In this document: one piece after another, positions 26,908 through 36,070 of the stretch
Layout: each line of letters starts with the position of its first letter
How positions within the stretch are numbered: the first letter of the stretch is position 1
Assembly: GCA_021808195.1 (NCBI GenBank)
Contig: JAKBCE010000005.1
Coordinates: forward strand, 1-64,000
Reading direction: 5' to 3'
Source of the DNA: Pseudomonadota bacterium
GTDB lineage: Bacteria; Pseudomonadota; Gammaproteobacteria; Steroidobacterales; Steroidobacteraceae
DNA: 64,000 nucleotides
The notes under the pieces: generated by a model
Databases searched by the model: none
The model's input: the letters and a program-made list of their open reading frames with translations, nothing else
Told to the model about the DNA's origin: nothing
Translations under genes and position numbers: made by a program

Positions 26908-28179
26908 ATGAACGCAGCAGCCTTGCGCAGTCCGCGCTCGGGGCGGTGGGGATGGGAGGGGTGGACGCGCACTCAAAGACATGCGGTCGTGGCGAGCTAT
27001 CTCGGCTGGACTCTCGACGCGTTTGATTTCTTTCTGCTCGTTTTCGTACTGAAGGACGTTGCGTCCGCGTTCGCGGTTTCGCTGACGGCGGTCGCCTATT
27101 CCATCACATTGACGCTTGCGCTGCGGCCGGTCGGCGCCTTCATTTTCGGAAGGTTGGCAGATCGGTACGGACGTCGGCGGATTCTGATGCTCGACGTGGG
27201 TCTTTATGCCCTGTTCGGCGCGCTCACCGCCTTTGCGCCCAGTCTGCTTGCGTTTCTGGTGATCCGGGCGCTGTTCGGTGTCGCCATGGGCGGGGAGTGG
27301 GGCGTGGGCGCATCGCTTGCGATGGAGAGCATCCCAACTGAAAGCCGCGGTCTCGTCTCGGGCATCTTGCAATCGGGCTATCCGACTGGATATCTGCTGG
27401 CGTCCGCGGTCTTCGGGCTGCTGTATCCGCACTTCGGCTGGCGTGGAATGTTCGTCGTGGGTCTCGCTCCGGCGGTGTTGATTCTGTACATTCGCCGGGG
27501 CGTCACGGAATCCCCGGCATTTTCACCAGAGCGTCGCCCGCGCGCCCCGCTCGGCTCGGTGCTCTTGAAGCATTGGAAGCTCGCGATCTACGCGGTGGCG
27601 CTCATGACGGCCTTCAATTTCATGGGCCATGGAACGCTCGACCTTTATCCCACCTTTCTCCTGAAGCAGCGCCACTTGGCGCCCGGCACGGTGAGCGTCA
27701 TCGCCATAACGTACAACATCGGTGGCATTCTCGGCGGCCTGGTGCTCGGTGTGCTCAGTCAGAGGTTCGGTCGCAGGCTCGCGATGATGGCGCCGCTGCT
27801 GGCGCTTCCTGCGATGTGGTTGTGGGCATTCGCCCCGTCAGCGATATTGCTCGCGGTCGGCGCCTTCCTCGTGCAATTCTTCGTGGAGGGATCGTTTGGC
27901 GTGATTCCCGCGTATCTGAGCGAACTGTCGCCACCTGGGGTGCGCGCCGCCTTTTCGGGCACCGTGTACCAGCTCGGCAACTTTATTGCTGCATCGAATG
28001 CGGTGCTTGAGACGACCCTGGCTGAGCGGCACGGCGGAAACTTTGCGTTTGCCATGACTGTCGTGGGTGCTGCGGCGGTGTTCATGCTCGCGGGCTTGGC
28101 CCTCTTAGGGCCCGAAGCCCGCCACGCGGATCTGGCTACCTCCTCCATGCGCAGTCTTGCCGGCGAGTCGCGAGACTGA
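26908..28179 (+). CDS. MFS transporter, metabolite:H+ symporter / lactate-sialate (SHS) type
   Basis: 423 residues, twelve hydrophobic segments. LGWTLDAFDFFLLVFVLKDV and the loop motif GRLADRYGRRR (after TM2) plus GGEWGVGASLAMESIPTESR (TM4-5 loop) are typical of the carboxylate-transporting SHS and metabolite:H+ symporter branches. It would bring a carboxylic acid or related solute across the inner membrane. The ATG at 26908 is preferred because GGGGGG lies eight bases upstream; the GTG two codons earlier would overlap that spacing. Divergent from the TonB receptor gene, with which it may share a substrate. Confidence 0.85.
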   Translation: MNAAALRSPRSGRWGWEGWTRTQRHAVVASYLGWTLDAFDFFLLVFVLKDVASAFAVSLTAVAYSITLTLALRPVGAFIFGRLADRYGRRRILMLDVGLYALFGALTAFAPSLLAFLVIRALFGVAMGGEWGVGASLAMESIPTESRGLVSGILQSGYPTGYLLASAVFGLLYPHFGWRGMFVVGLAPAVLILYIRRGVTESPAFSPERRPRAPLGSVLLKHWKLAIYAVALMTAFNFMGHGTLDLYPTFLLKQRHLAPGTVSVIAITYNIGGILGGLVLGVLSQRFGRRLAMMAPLLALPAMWLWAFAPSAILLAVGAFLVQFFVEGSFGVIPAYLSELSPPGVRAAFSGTVYQLGNFIAASNAVLETTLAERHGGNFAFAMTVVGAAAVFMLAGLALLGPEARHADLATSSMRSLAGESRD

Positions 28180-28629
28180 ACGTCGCGGGGCCGGCCGGGC
28201 GCGAGGAGCCGAACTGCGTCGGCGCGGTCGCTGGTAAGTTCAGAGCGACCGGTACAGCATACCGCCGAGCCGTGCCGACGAGCCATGCCGGGGGTCGGGT
28301 CTTGCATGGCAGGCTCACTTTGGGATACCCCGTGACTCGCCCTTCCGTGTCGCTTCTGTTCCCTGGCCCGCCGATGCGCGCGCCCTCTGAGATCGCCGTC
28401 CATTCATGCGCTCGCGTTGGTCGCAGGCGCGTTCATTAATCTATGTGCGACGCACGGCATCGTCGCCCCCGGGCGACAGGTGGCCGGTAGGCGCCGCGGT
28501 ACGGTATGGCGCAATGCGGCGCAAGGCGCCGGCATTGGCCGGCATCGGTGCACACTGCTGAACGCTCGTTCGAGGCGCCTCCGGTCAATCGACCCCTTGC
28601 GGCATCGTATCCGGACGTACAATAGCGGC
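28180..28629. other. 450-bp gap before the large exported protein gene
   Basis: No supported gene. An open frame continuous with the next gene runs through part of it but has no ribosome site, and its residues are not protein-like. The 3' end carries a possible extended promoter with TACAAT at 28618-28623. Confidence 0.4.
28618..28623 (+). promoter_or_regulatory. -10 hexamer TACAAT, possible leaderless transcript
   Basis: TACAAT ends six bases before the ATG at 28630, so transcription would begin at or next to the A of the start codon. TTGCGG lies 15 bases upstream as a poor -35. No ribosome-binding sequence precedes the ATG, consistent with leaderless translation. Confidence 0.4.
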
Positions 28630-31455
28630 ATGCGTTTCCTCCGTCTGCTGGCGCTCGGCGCCATTCTCTCCTTTTTAACCTGTCTGGCCGCGCAGGCCGG
28701 CGTGGCACCTTTTGATCTCGTCGGACCTGACCTGCAGGTCTCGGTGACGCGAGGGCACGAGACGCTGCCAATCGCGCAGGTGCCGAACCTCGCGCAGGGC
28801 GACCGCCTGTGGATTCGGGCGGATTTGCCATCGACCCAATCGGAGCACTACCTTCTGATTGTTGCCTTTCTGCGCGGCGCGACCAACCCGCCGCCGAAGA
28901 AGTGGTTCCACAGTTGTGAGACGTGGGAGAAGCGCTGTGCCCGCAAGGGAATGACGCTCCCGGTGCCCACGGGTGCTGAGCAGGTGCTCGTGTTTTTGGC
29001 TCCTGAGACCGAGGGTGACTTCAGGACGCTGATTGGCTCGGTGCGCGGGCGCCCGGGCGCCTTCGTACGGACGTCGCAGGATTTGAACCAGGCAACGCTC
29101 GATATCTCACGTCTGAACCGCTATCTCGACGTCATTCAGTCCTTGGACGCGAGCGCACCCGAGCGTCTGTCCCAGGCGGCCCCGAGGCTTGCCCGGAGTC
29201 TGGCGATCAAGGTGAACGTCAAATGCCTGCAGCGCATCCCGCAGCTGCAGGCTCCCTGCCTGATGCGCGGGGGACAATCGCTCATTCTCAACGACGGCCA
29301 CAGTACCTCGATTGTCGAAGCACTCACCTCTGGGCCAGCCGCCGCCCTGGCAATGGAAGCCAGCTATACCCCGCAGTTGAGCTATGGCTACTACAGCCCA
29401 TACATCGCCTCGGTGCTCGACATCGCGCGTATCTTTAGTTCTTTCACGACTGCCCATTATCAATACATTCCGGCGCTTGCGACTCAATACGGAAACGTTC
29501 TGTCGCTGACGCTCAATACGCCTCCCTCGTTCCACGATCCGAAGTCGGTGCTGGTCACTGCATTGCCGGCCATTGAGGCCTCCCAGCTGCCCCCTCTGCA
29601 TGCCGTCAATCCCAAAGAGAACTTCTGCGCGCGAAAGACGCCACTTGTGCTCCCTGTGGAGGGCGCGCCGCTGGTTTTCTCGACGCAGTACGCACACCAC
29701 ATGAGACTTCGGCTGACGTCCCGCAGTGGGCGGACACTGAATCTGCCAGCGAGGGCGGACGCCGAGCTTGGTGGCTTCGTGATCGATACGCGGTCATTGG
29801 ATGCTGCCAACCTCGCCACGACCGTGCACGGCACGCTCCGCGGGCAGTGGGGCTTTGCGCGCTACGCTGGACCAAGCTTCACGTTGGAGAATCCGAGTGC
29901 CCAGGGCTGGTCGGTCGCGACGCCCGGCGAGGCCGCGGTGATTGTCGGCCGGGAAGACACCATCGATCTCACCGCGGACAATGTCAGCTGTATCGCAGAC
30001 ATCACGGTTCATGATGCCGCCGGTCAAGTGATCAAGACTCAATGGAAGCCGGTCCACTCCGACGAGGTGCAGGTCCAACTGCCCTTGCAACGTGCGCAGC
30101 CCGGGCCACTGTCAGTCATTGTAAAGCAGTTCGGTCCACATGCCTCGGTGACGGTGCCGCTCGAGGCATACTCGGAACCGGCGAGTCTCGATCGGTTCAC
30201 GCTGCACGCCGGGGACAATCAGGGTGTCCTCGTGGGCAGTCGGCTCGATGAGGTGGCGGCACTCACGATGGATGGCGTTGCGTTCGCTCCCGGTACGCTC
30301 ACGACGCACCAGGGCGTGGACCGGCTCACCTTGACGGCACAGAATCCGCAGGCGGCGGCACAGCTGAAGCAGGGCCAGTCCGGTCTTGCGAGCGTGAGAC
30401 TCAAGGATGGTCGTATCCTGAGGTTACAGGACATCGTTGCCGCGCCTCGCCCAGGCGTCGTGCTCATCGCCAAGAGCGTCTATCTACCGCACGCAAACAC
30501 CGCGAGCCACATCACGCTCGTCGACAGCAACGAGCTGCCTCAGCACGCACAACTGACGTTCTCGGTACGCGCCAAATGGCCGACTGTCTTCGACCGGGAC
30601 GAGATGATCGAGGTCGCGACGGCGGACGGATCGTATTCCACCACCCTCAGTCTGACCAACGGTGGCATCACGCTGGAGAGTCAGTCGGTTGCCATCGCGA
30701 CGCTGGATCCGGCCCGGGTGTTCGGACCGTCTGCTTTTGGGCCGCTGCGCTTTCGGGTCATCGATGCAGGGGTCAAGGGCGACTGGCAGTCGCTCGTCAC
30801 TCTGGTGCGCCTCCCGCAACTGCACAAGCTCGTGTGTCCGGCGACAGCCAAGCTCGCATGCAAGCTGACGGGCACCGATCTGTTCCTGGTCGCTGCGCTC
30901 GCCAACAACGCGGCATTTGAGCACCCGGTGGAGGTACCTGATGGCTTCCCCGGGTATGCGCTTCCAGTGCCGCACCCCAAGGACGGAAAGCTCTACGTGA
31001 AGCTCAGGGACGATCCGCAGGTGATCAACCTTGCATCGATTGCCGCCCGGCATCTGCCTCCTAGTCCGGCATTGCTGGGGGATGTGCCCCGCGGTTCAGC
31101 GGTTGCAAATACCGCGCTGCACAATGCGCCCAAGGGTGCCAGGGCTGTACCGGTCGTCGTGCCGGTTGCGCGGCGCTCCACGCCGGCGGCCCATCCCGCA
31201 CCGGCACCCGCTGGCTCTGCTGCGGCTCCATCAAAGGCCGCTACATCAGGTCCTGAGGTGGCCAAAAAGAGCGCACCGCACGGGCCGGTGAGCGCACCGG
31301 CGCCCCAGGAAGCTGTGGCCCACGCCCCGGGATCGAATCCGGCCGCGCCGGTCGCACCCGCTCCCACCGCGGTACCGGCAGCGACGCCCGAAACATCGGC
31401 GTCCCCCGTGGCGGGCTCTGGAACCACACATACCCGGCAACCTCCGCAGGGCTGA
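28630..31455 (+). CDS. Large exported protein of unknown function
   Basis: 941 residues from the ATG that starts a clear signal peptide (hydrophobic core LLALGAILSFLTCLAAQAG). I recognise no family. Residues ~20-845 look beta-rich and modular, with repeated short extracellular-style strands (for example ITVHDAAGQVIKTQW, LTTHQGVDRLTLTAQ) and several paired cysteines (HSCETWEKRC, NVKCLQRIPQLQAPC, KLVCPATAKLACKL) suggestive of disulfides in the periplasm. The last ~95 residues are an Ala/Pro-rich low-complexity tail. A longer frame from 28417 would add 71 unlikely residues and bury the signal peptide. It stands alone between an MFS gene and a convergent efflux operon. Confidence 0.75.
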   Translation: MRFLRLLALGAILSFLTCLAAQAGVAPFDLVGPDLQVSVTRGHETLPIAQVPNLAQGDRLWIRADLPSTQSEHYLLIVAFLRGATNPPPKKWFHSCETWEKRCARKGMTLPVPTGAEQVLVFLAPETEGDFRTLIGSVRGRPGAFVRTSQDLNQATLDISRLNRYLDVIQSLDASAPERLSQAAPRLARSLAIKVNVKCLQRIPQLQAPCLMRGGQSLILNDGHSTSIVEALTSGPAAALAMEASYTPQLSYGYYSPYIASVLDIARIFSSFTTAHYQYIPALATQYGNVLSLTLNTPPSFHDPKSVLVTALPAIEASQLPPLHAVNPKENFCARKTPLVLPVEGAPLVFSTQYAHHMRLRLTSRSGRTLNLPARADAELGGFVIDTRSLDAANLATTVHGTLRGQWGFARYAGPSFTLENPSAQGWSVATPGEAAVIVGREDTIDLTADNVSCIADITVHDAAGQVIKTQWKPVHSDEVQVQLPLQRAQPGPLSVIVKQFGPHASVTVPLEAYSEPASLDRFTLHAGDNQGVLVGSRLDEVAALTMDGVAFAPGTLTTHQGVDRLTLTAQNPQAAAQLKQGQSGLASVRLKDGRILRLQDIVAAPRPGVVLIAKSVYLPHANTASHITLVDSNELPQHAQLTFSVRAKWPTVFDRDEMIEVATADGSYSTTLSLTNGGITLESQSVAIATLDPARVFGPSAFGPLRFRVIDAGVKGDWQSLVTLVRLPQLHKLVCPATAKLACKLTGTDLFLVAALANNAAFEHPVEVPDGFPGYALPVPHPKDGKLYVKLRDDPQVINLASIAARHLPPSPALLGDVPRGSAVANTALHNAPKGARAVPVVVPVARRSTPAAHPAPAPAGSAAAPSKAATSGPEVAKKSAPHGPVSAPAPQEAVAHAPGSNPAAPVAPAPTAVPAATPETSASPVAGSGTTHTRQPPQG

Positions 31456-31791
31456 GCGTCCGCGGGCTGAATCGATTGCTGGTACGTTGATCCGTGAGTC
31501 CTGTGGCGCACTGACAGCCCGGGGCGGCGTGCCGCGCTGCCGCAGCGAGGGTTGGCAAAGTGCAGGGCGCACGAAGGAGTCTGCAGTCCCTTGGGGTCTT
31601 CATCTTTTCGTGCCGCCTCTTCATTCGTCCGTCTGTGCCGGCGGCGACGCGGCAAACAGACCGTCCTCCTCATCCCGATACGGGCGCGCATGGGGCTGCT
31701 CACGGACGCGGATCCTCGGCAGGGGAACTGATCCTCGGGAGCGGTCAAGCCGACGGTGCTGCACTCAGACCTCGGGCATCAGCCGGCCTAC
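31456..31791. other. Convergent gap
   Basis: 336 bases between the ends of two convergent genes. No gene, repeat or clear terminator hairpin was identified. Confidence 0.4.
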
Positions 31792-34700
31792 TTATGACGG
31801 GCCGGTTTCAGGCTTGAGCCAGCGCGCCGCCAGCGGCGGGACCAGCAGTAGGCTGACAAGGGTCGAGGAAACCAGCCCGCCGAGAATTACGACCGCCATC
31901 GGGCCTTCGATTTCGTGGCCGGGCTGATGCAACTGCACGGCCACCGGCAGCAGCGCCAGCGCGGTCAGCAACGCAGTCAACAGAACGGGAGTCAGCCGTT
32001 CCTCTGAGCCCCGCAGGGCGGTCTGCAGGCCCCAGGCCTGTCCCTCCGCCTGCACCAAGTGGTCATAGTGCGAGACCAGCAGGATGGTGTTGCGCGCTGC
32101 CATGCCAAACAGTGCGACGAACCCAACCATGGCCCCCAGCGTCAAGGTCGCGCCGGTGAGCGCCGCGGCCGCGACGCCGCCGATCAGAGTGCTCGGTAGC
32201 ACCAACAGCACCAGCACCACGTGACGGGTCTGGCCGAATGCCAGCGCCATCAGCAGCACAATGAGCACCAGCGCAGCGGCGGCATGCAGGTAAAGCTGAT
32301 GGGCCGCCGCGGCTTGTGCTTCGGCCACGCCGCCATAGCGCAGGTAAACCCCGGCCGGCAGCTTCACGTGCGCAGCAATTGCCCGCCGTGCGGTCGCGGC
32401 GAAGCCCGTCTGATCCGCGGTAGTCGGATTCGCTGTCACCACCTGGCGGCGCAAGCCATCTTCATGGTCGATCTCGCTGCGACCGGACTCCATCTTGAGC
32501 CGCGCGACCGCAGACAGCGGCACGACCGCCCCGTCGGCGCTGCGCAGTGGCAGTGCGTCGATAGCCTGCGGCGACGCGCCGGCGCCCGCGATGCGCACCG
32601 TCACCGGAATGCTGCGGTCGGATTGCGCAAGCTGGCCAACCACGGTTCCCTGGTAAGCTGCATTTACCGCTAGCAGCACATCGCTCGGCTGCAGTCCGTA
32701 CAGTGCGAGTCGGCGCGGGCGCAACTGCACGTGCAGTTCCGGCTGGCGCGGCGGCACCTGCAGACGCACCGCGCCGGCATGAGGCAGACGATGCAGCACC
32801 GCTGCAATCCGTCTCGCCACTGCATCGTCGGTGTCTAGATCGTTGCCGAATACACTGACTACGAATGGCGCGGTCTCCCCGGACAGCGTCTCGCCGATGC
32901 GTTCGGCGAGCACCGAATAGACTTCTGTCAGCTGATTCGGGAAATCCGCGAATACCTTGCGGATTGCAGCCTCGATCTGACTGGGCGTGTAGCCCTTGGC
33001 CGGATCGATCTGGATATCGAACTCACTCTTGTTCGGTGCGTCCCGATCCTGACCATTCACCGCACGTCCGATCTGCTCCGCGACACTCTTGACTCCCGGA
33101 ATCGCCTGAAGCCGCTTGGCGATGCGCACTCCCACCCGGGTGGTCTCGCGCAGCGAGATGCCTGGACGCAGGCTGGCATGGGCGATGAGGTAGTTCTCGC
33201 GGAAATTCGGCAGGAGTCGTTGGCCGAACAGCGGCAGTAGCGCCGCGCCAGCGATTCCTGAACCCAGCAATAGCGCGAGCACCAGGCGCGGGTGCCGGTA
33301 GAGCCGCTCGATCGTGCGCCGCTGGAAGTGCTTGCAGCGCAGCAGAAAGTGCGCCTCGGGTGGCGGCTGCTGTTTTCGCATCAACAGAGCACACAGCGCA
33401 GGCGTCGCGCTCATCGCCACCAGCAGCGAAATGCCAACGGCGAGCAGGAAAGCCGTCGACAGCGGCCGAAAGAAGGCACCCTGGATGCCGGTGAGCATGA
33501 CGATCGGAAGGAACGCCACCGCCACGGCTGCCGTGGCGTAGAACACCGGCTGTCGCACTTCGAGCGATGCGCCCACGAACAGCTGCCGGGCGTCAAGTCC
33601 GTTACCGGTCGCGCCAGCGTTTCGCCGTCTGCGGGTGATGTTCTCGACGTCGATTACCGCATCGTCCACTACTACGCCGAGCGCCACCACCAGGCCGCCG
33701 ATGGTCATGGTGTTCAGCGACAGCCCGAAGAACTCCAGAATCCACACCGTAGCGAGCAGCGACAGCGGTATCGAGGAAAACGAAATTAGTGCGCCGCGCC
33801 AGTCACGCAACGTCATCAAGAGCAGGATTACCACCAATACCGCACCGATCAGCAGCGAGGTCCGCAGCTTGCTCAGCGCGCTTTCGATGAAACTTGCCGG
33901 GCGCAGCAACGCCGGGTGGTAAATCACGCCTTCCTTCTTCAGTGCCGGGGCGATCTGGTTGAGTCTGCGCTCGAGCGCGCGGCCGACCGTCAGCGTGTTG
34001 GCGCCGTATTGCGTCGACGTTTCGACCAGGATGCCAGGTTGATCGCCGATGACTCCGTTGCCGAAGCGTGGGGCCGCGCCGTCACGTACCGTGGCGACGT
34101 CACCGAGGCGGATCGGCAGCCCGTGGCGAGTCGTGATCACCGCCTCTGAGAGGGCCTGCGGGGTCACTCCCGGTGCCTGAGCGCGCAACACGATGCGTTG
34201 TGACGGAGTCTGGATGTAGCCGCCGCCGATCAATGTCGTGGCCCGGCGGGTGGCGCGAATCACCTCGTTCAAGGTGAGTCGGTCGGCCGCCAGCTTCTGC
34301 GGATCAACGATCACCTGACGCTCACGTTCCGCTCCGCCGTACAGCATTACTTGCGAAACCCCCGGCACCGAGAGGATCTGCGGCTCGATCGTCCAGCGCG
34401 CCAAGCTGCGCAGTTGCACCGGCGTCAGCCGCTTGCTGGTGAAGCCGAAGTGCAGCAGGTACTGCATCGACGACGATAGTGGCGACAGGAGCGGTGAGCC
34501 GACACCGGCCGGCAAGACCGCGGCGGCCCCGGCCAGGCGCTCGGTGACCACCTGACGCTGCCGGTAGGGGTTGCCGCGGCGCCTGAACACGATCTTGATC
34601 ACCGACAGTCCCTGCATCGACTTCGAGCGCAGCGTGTTGACGCCTTCGGTGCCAGCCAACATTCCTTCGAGCGGTCGCGTGACGAGTGCCTCGACCTGCT

Positions 34701-34875
34701 GGGCGTCTAGACCGGGTGCTTCGGTTTGCACCGTCACGTGTGGCGGCGCGAAGTTCGGGAAGACGTCGAACCGAGCGTGCAGCAAGGCGCGAAAGCTCAG
34801 GATCGCGATCAATACCGAGAGCGCGGTGACGATGCGCGGATGGGCCAGTGAGGCACGGACGATGGCGCTGAGCAT
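31792..34875 (-). CDS. RND efflux pump inner-membrane subunit, heavy-metal (CzcA/CusA) type
   Basis: 1027 residues, typical of HME-RND pumps: TM1 near 12-32, a large periplasmic loop, TM2-6 (335-510), second loop, TM8-12 (855-1010). Motifs include FDVFPNFAPPHV, PGLDAQQVEALVTRPLE and GDQPGILVE. The TM4 segment reads GLVVALGVVVDDAVIDVENI (394-413): Asp404 and Glu411 match the CzcA Asp408/Glu415 positions, but the Asp402 position is Ala398. With the adaptor gene (overlap TGATG at 34877-34873) and the divergent outer-membrane factor it would form a tripartite proton-driven exporter of metal ions or another solute. Which one is not decided by the sequence. Confidence 0.88.
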   Translation of the reverse strand: MLSAIVRASLAHPRIVTALSVLIAILSFRALLHARFDVFPNFAPPHVTVQTEAPGLDAQQVEALVTRPLEGMLAGTEGVNTLRSKSMQGLSVIKIVFRRRGNPYRQRQVVTERLAGAAAVLPAGVGSPLLSPLSSSMQYLLHFGFTSKRLTPVQLRSLARWTIEPQILSVPGVSQVMLYGGAERERQVIVDPQKLAADRLTLNEVIRATRRATTLIGGGYIQTPSQRIVLRAQAPGVTPQALSEAVITTRHGLPIRLGDVATVRDGAAPRFGNGVIGDQPGILVETSTQYGANTLTVGRALERRLNQIAPALKKEGVIYHPALLRPASFIESALSKLRTSLLIGAVLVVILLLMTLRDWRGALISFSSIPLSLLATVWILEFFGLSLNTMTIGGLVVALGVVVDDAVIDVENITRRRRNAGATGNGLDARQLFVGASLEVRQPVFYATAAVAVAFLPIVMLTGIQGAFFRPLSTAFLLAVGISLLVAMSATPALCALLMRKQQPPPEAHFLLRCKHFQRRTIERLYRHPRLVLALLLGSGIAGAALLPLFGQRLLPNFRENYLIAHASLRPGISLRETTRVGVRIAKRLQAIPGVKSVAEQIGRAVNGQDRDAPNKSEFDIQIDPAKGYTPSQIEAAIRKVFADFPNQLTEVYSVLAERIGETLSGETAPFVVSVFGNDLDTDDAVARRIAAVLHRLPHAGAVRLQVPPRQPELHVQLRPRRLALYGLQPSDVLLAVNAAYQGTVVGQLAQSDRSIPVTVRIAGAGASPQAIDALPLRSADGAVVPLSAVARLKMESGRSEIDHEDGLRRQVVTANPTTADQTGFAATARRAIAAHVKLPAGVYLRYGGVAEAQAAAAHQLYLHAAAALVLIVLLMALAFGQTRHVVLVLLVLPSTLIGGVAAAALTGATLTLGAMVGFVALFGMAARNTILLVSHYDHLVQAEGQAWGLQTALRGSEERLTPVLLTALLTALALLPVAVQLHQPGHEIEGPMAVVILGGLVSSTLVSLLLVPPLAARWLKPETGPS

Positions 34876-35834
34876 CAGTCGTTGTCACCGGCAACGCTGC
34901 CCAGCCCCTGCAGGGACCAGAGCACGCCCGCACCCTGCACGACGATCCGATCGCCTGTGTGCAGTCCGGTCACCAGCCAGGACCCGTCGACCGCCTGCAG
35001 CGGCATGACCCGCAACGGCGCGAACCTTGTGTCTCCGTCCTTGGTCTTCCGCGGCAGCACGTGGTAAACGTAGGCGCCCCGCTGCCCGTACAGCAGTGCG
35101 CCTTTCGGCACTAATCGGCCATCGAGGGCACGGCCATCGAGCGCCACGGGCAGGCGGGCACCAGGGCCGAGGCCCGCGGGTGGATGTGACATCTGCAACA
35201 ATACCCCCACGCTCTGCATGTGGGACGACTGGGCGAGTATGCCGAGGACACGCGCCGGAACCCCCAGACCGTCGACCTCGACCATTGCCTGCCGGGGGAG
35301 CGTGCCGAGGCTGTGACGGCCGATCAGGTCGGCGCGCAGAAGCAGCACACGGCCGTCGATGATTGCGTCGATCAGCCGCGCGCGTTGCGCTGAACGCAGG
35401 TGCGCAAGAGGTCCCCAATGCAGCCGGAACGTCGCCCGCGCCTGTCGTGCGTGAGCTTGAGCTTCCGTCCGCGCCGCTTCTGCCGACTGCAGTGCCTTCA
35501 GGGAAGTGTTCGCGCTGCGATACAACCCCTTCAGGCGCGCAGCTTCCGCAGCGGCCGCCCGGGCCACGACTCGTGCTGACTCCAGCTGGCTCGCATCGGC
35601 CACCAGTTCCGACGGATCGAGCACGTGACCGTACGCATTGATGTGTTGTGGCAGATCTACCACCGGCACTGTGGCGATGATGATGCCCACGGCGTGCTGC
35701 TGGGCTGCGCTCAGCGCAGGCAGGCTCATGCGGTGGTGCGCTGCTGTCCCTGGCTGGCGGGCCGGGGCGCGCAACGCGATCGACAGCGCCAGTACCGCGC
35801 CGAGGGGCAGCAACAGGGACTTCAGCGGCGTCAT
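34875..35834 (-). CDS. RND efflux periplasmic adaptor (membrane fusion protein)
   Basis: 319 residues. N-terminal hydrophobic anchor or signal (LLLPLGAVLALSIALRA), then a beta-barrel/lipoyl part, an alpha-helical hairpin rich in Ala and Arg (about 80-140) and C-terminal beta domains with GDRIVVQGAGVLWSL, the usual end of CusB-type adaptors. It bridges the pump to the outer-membrane channel. GGAG lies seven bases before the ATG. Its TGA overlaps the pump's ATG, so the two are coupled. It is shorter than CusB and lacks a visible metal-binding Met/His N-terminal extension. Confidence 0.82.
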   Translation of the reverse strand: MTPLKSLLLPLGAVLALSIALRAPARQPGTAAHHRMSLPALSAAQQHAVGIIIATVPVVDLPQHINAYGHVLDPSELVADASQLESARVVARAAAAEAARLKGLYRSANTSLKALQSAEAARTEAQAHARQARATFRLHWGPLAHLRSAQRARLIDAIIDGRVLLLRADLIGRHSLGTLPRQAMVEVDGLGVPARVLGILAQSSHMQSVGVLLQMSHPPAGLGPGARLPVALDGRALDGRLVPKGALLYGQRGAYVYHVLPRKTKDGDTRFAPLRVMPLQAVDGSWLVTGLHTGDRIVVQGAGVLWSLQGLGSVAGDND

Positions 35835-36070
35835 CGGCGGACTCCAGTGCTCGAATTTCTGGTAGCTGGCTTCGGTCGCGTCCTGGCGCCCTCGCGCCGT
35901 ATCAGGGCGCTGCGAGAGGCACTTCCCAACTCCGGCCGCAGCGAGACGCTGTCCACTCGTACGGCAAAAGACACTCGGAGTGGCTTATCCTCGGCGCCGC
36001 CAAAAGCTAACCGACATTACAGGCTGGTTTAGGTATAACATCCCCCGTCAGGCTCTAGTATAGTGCCTAA

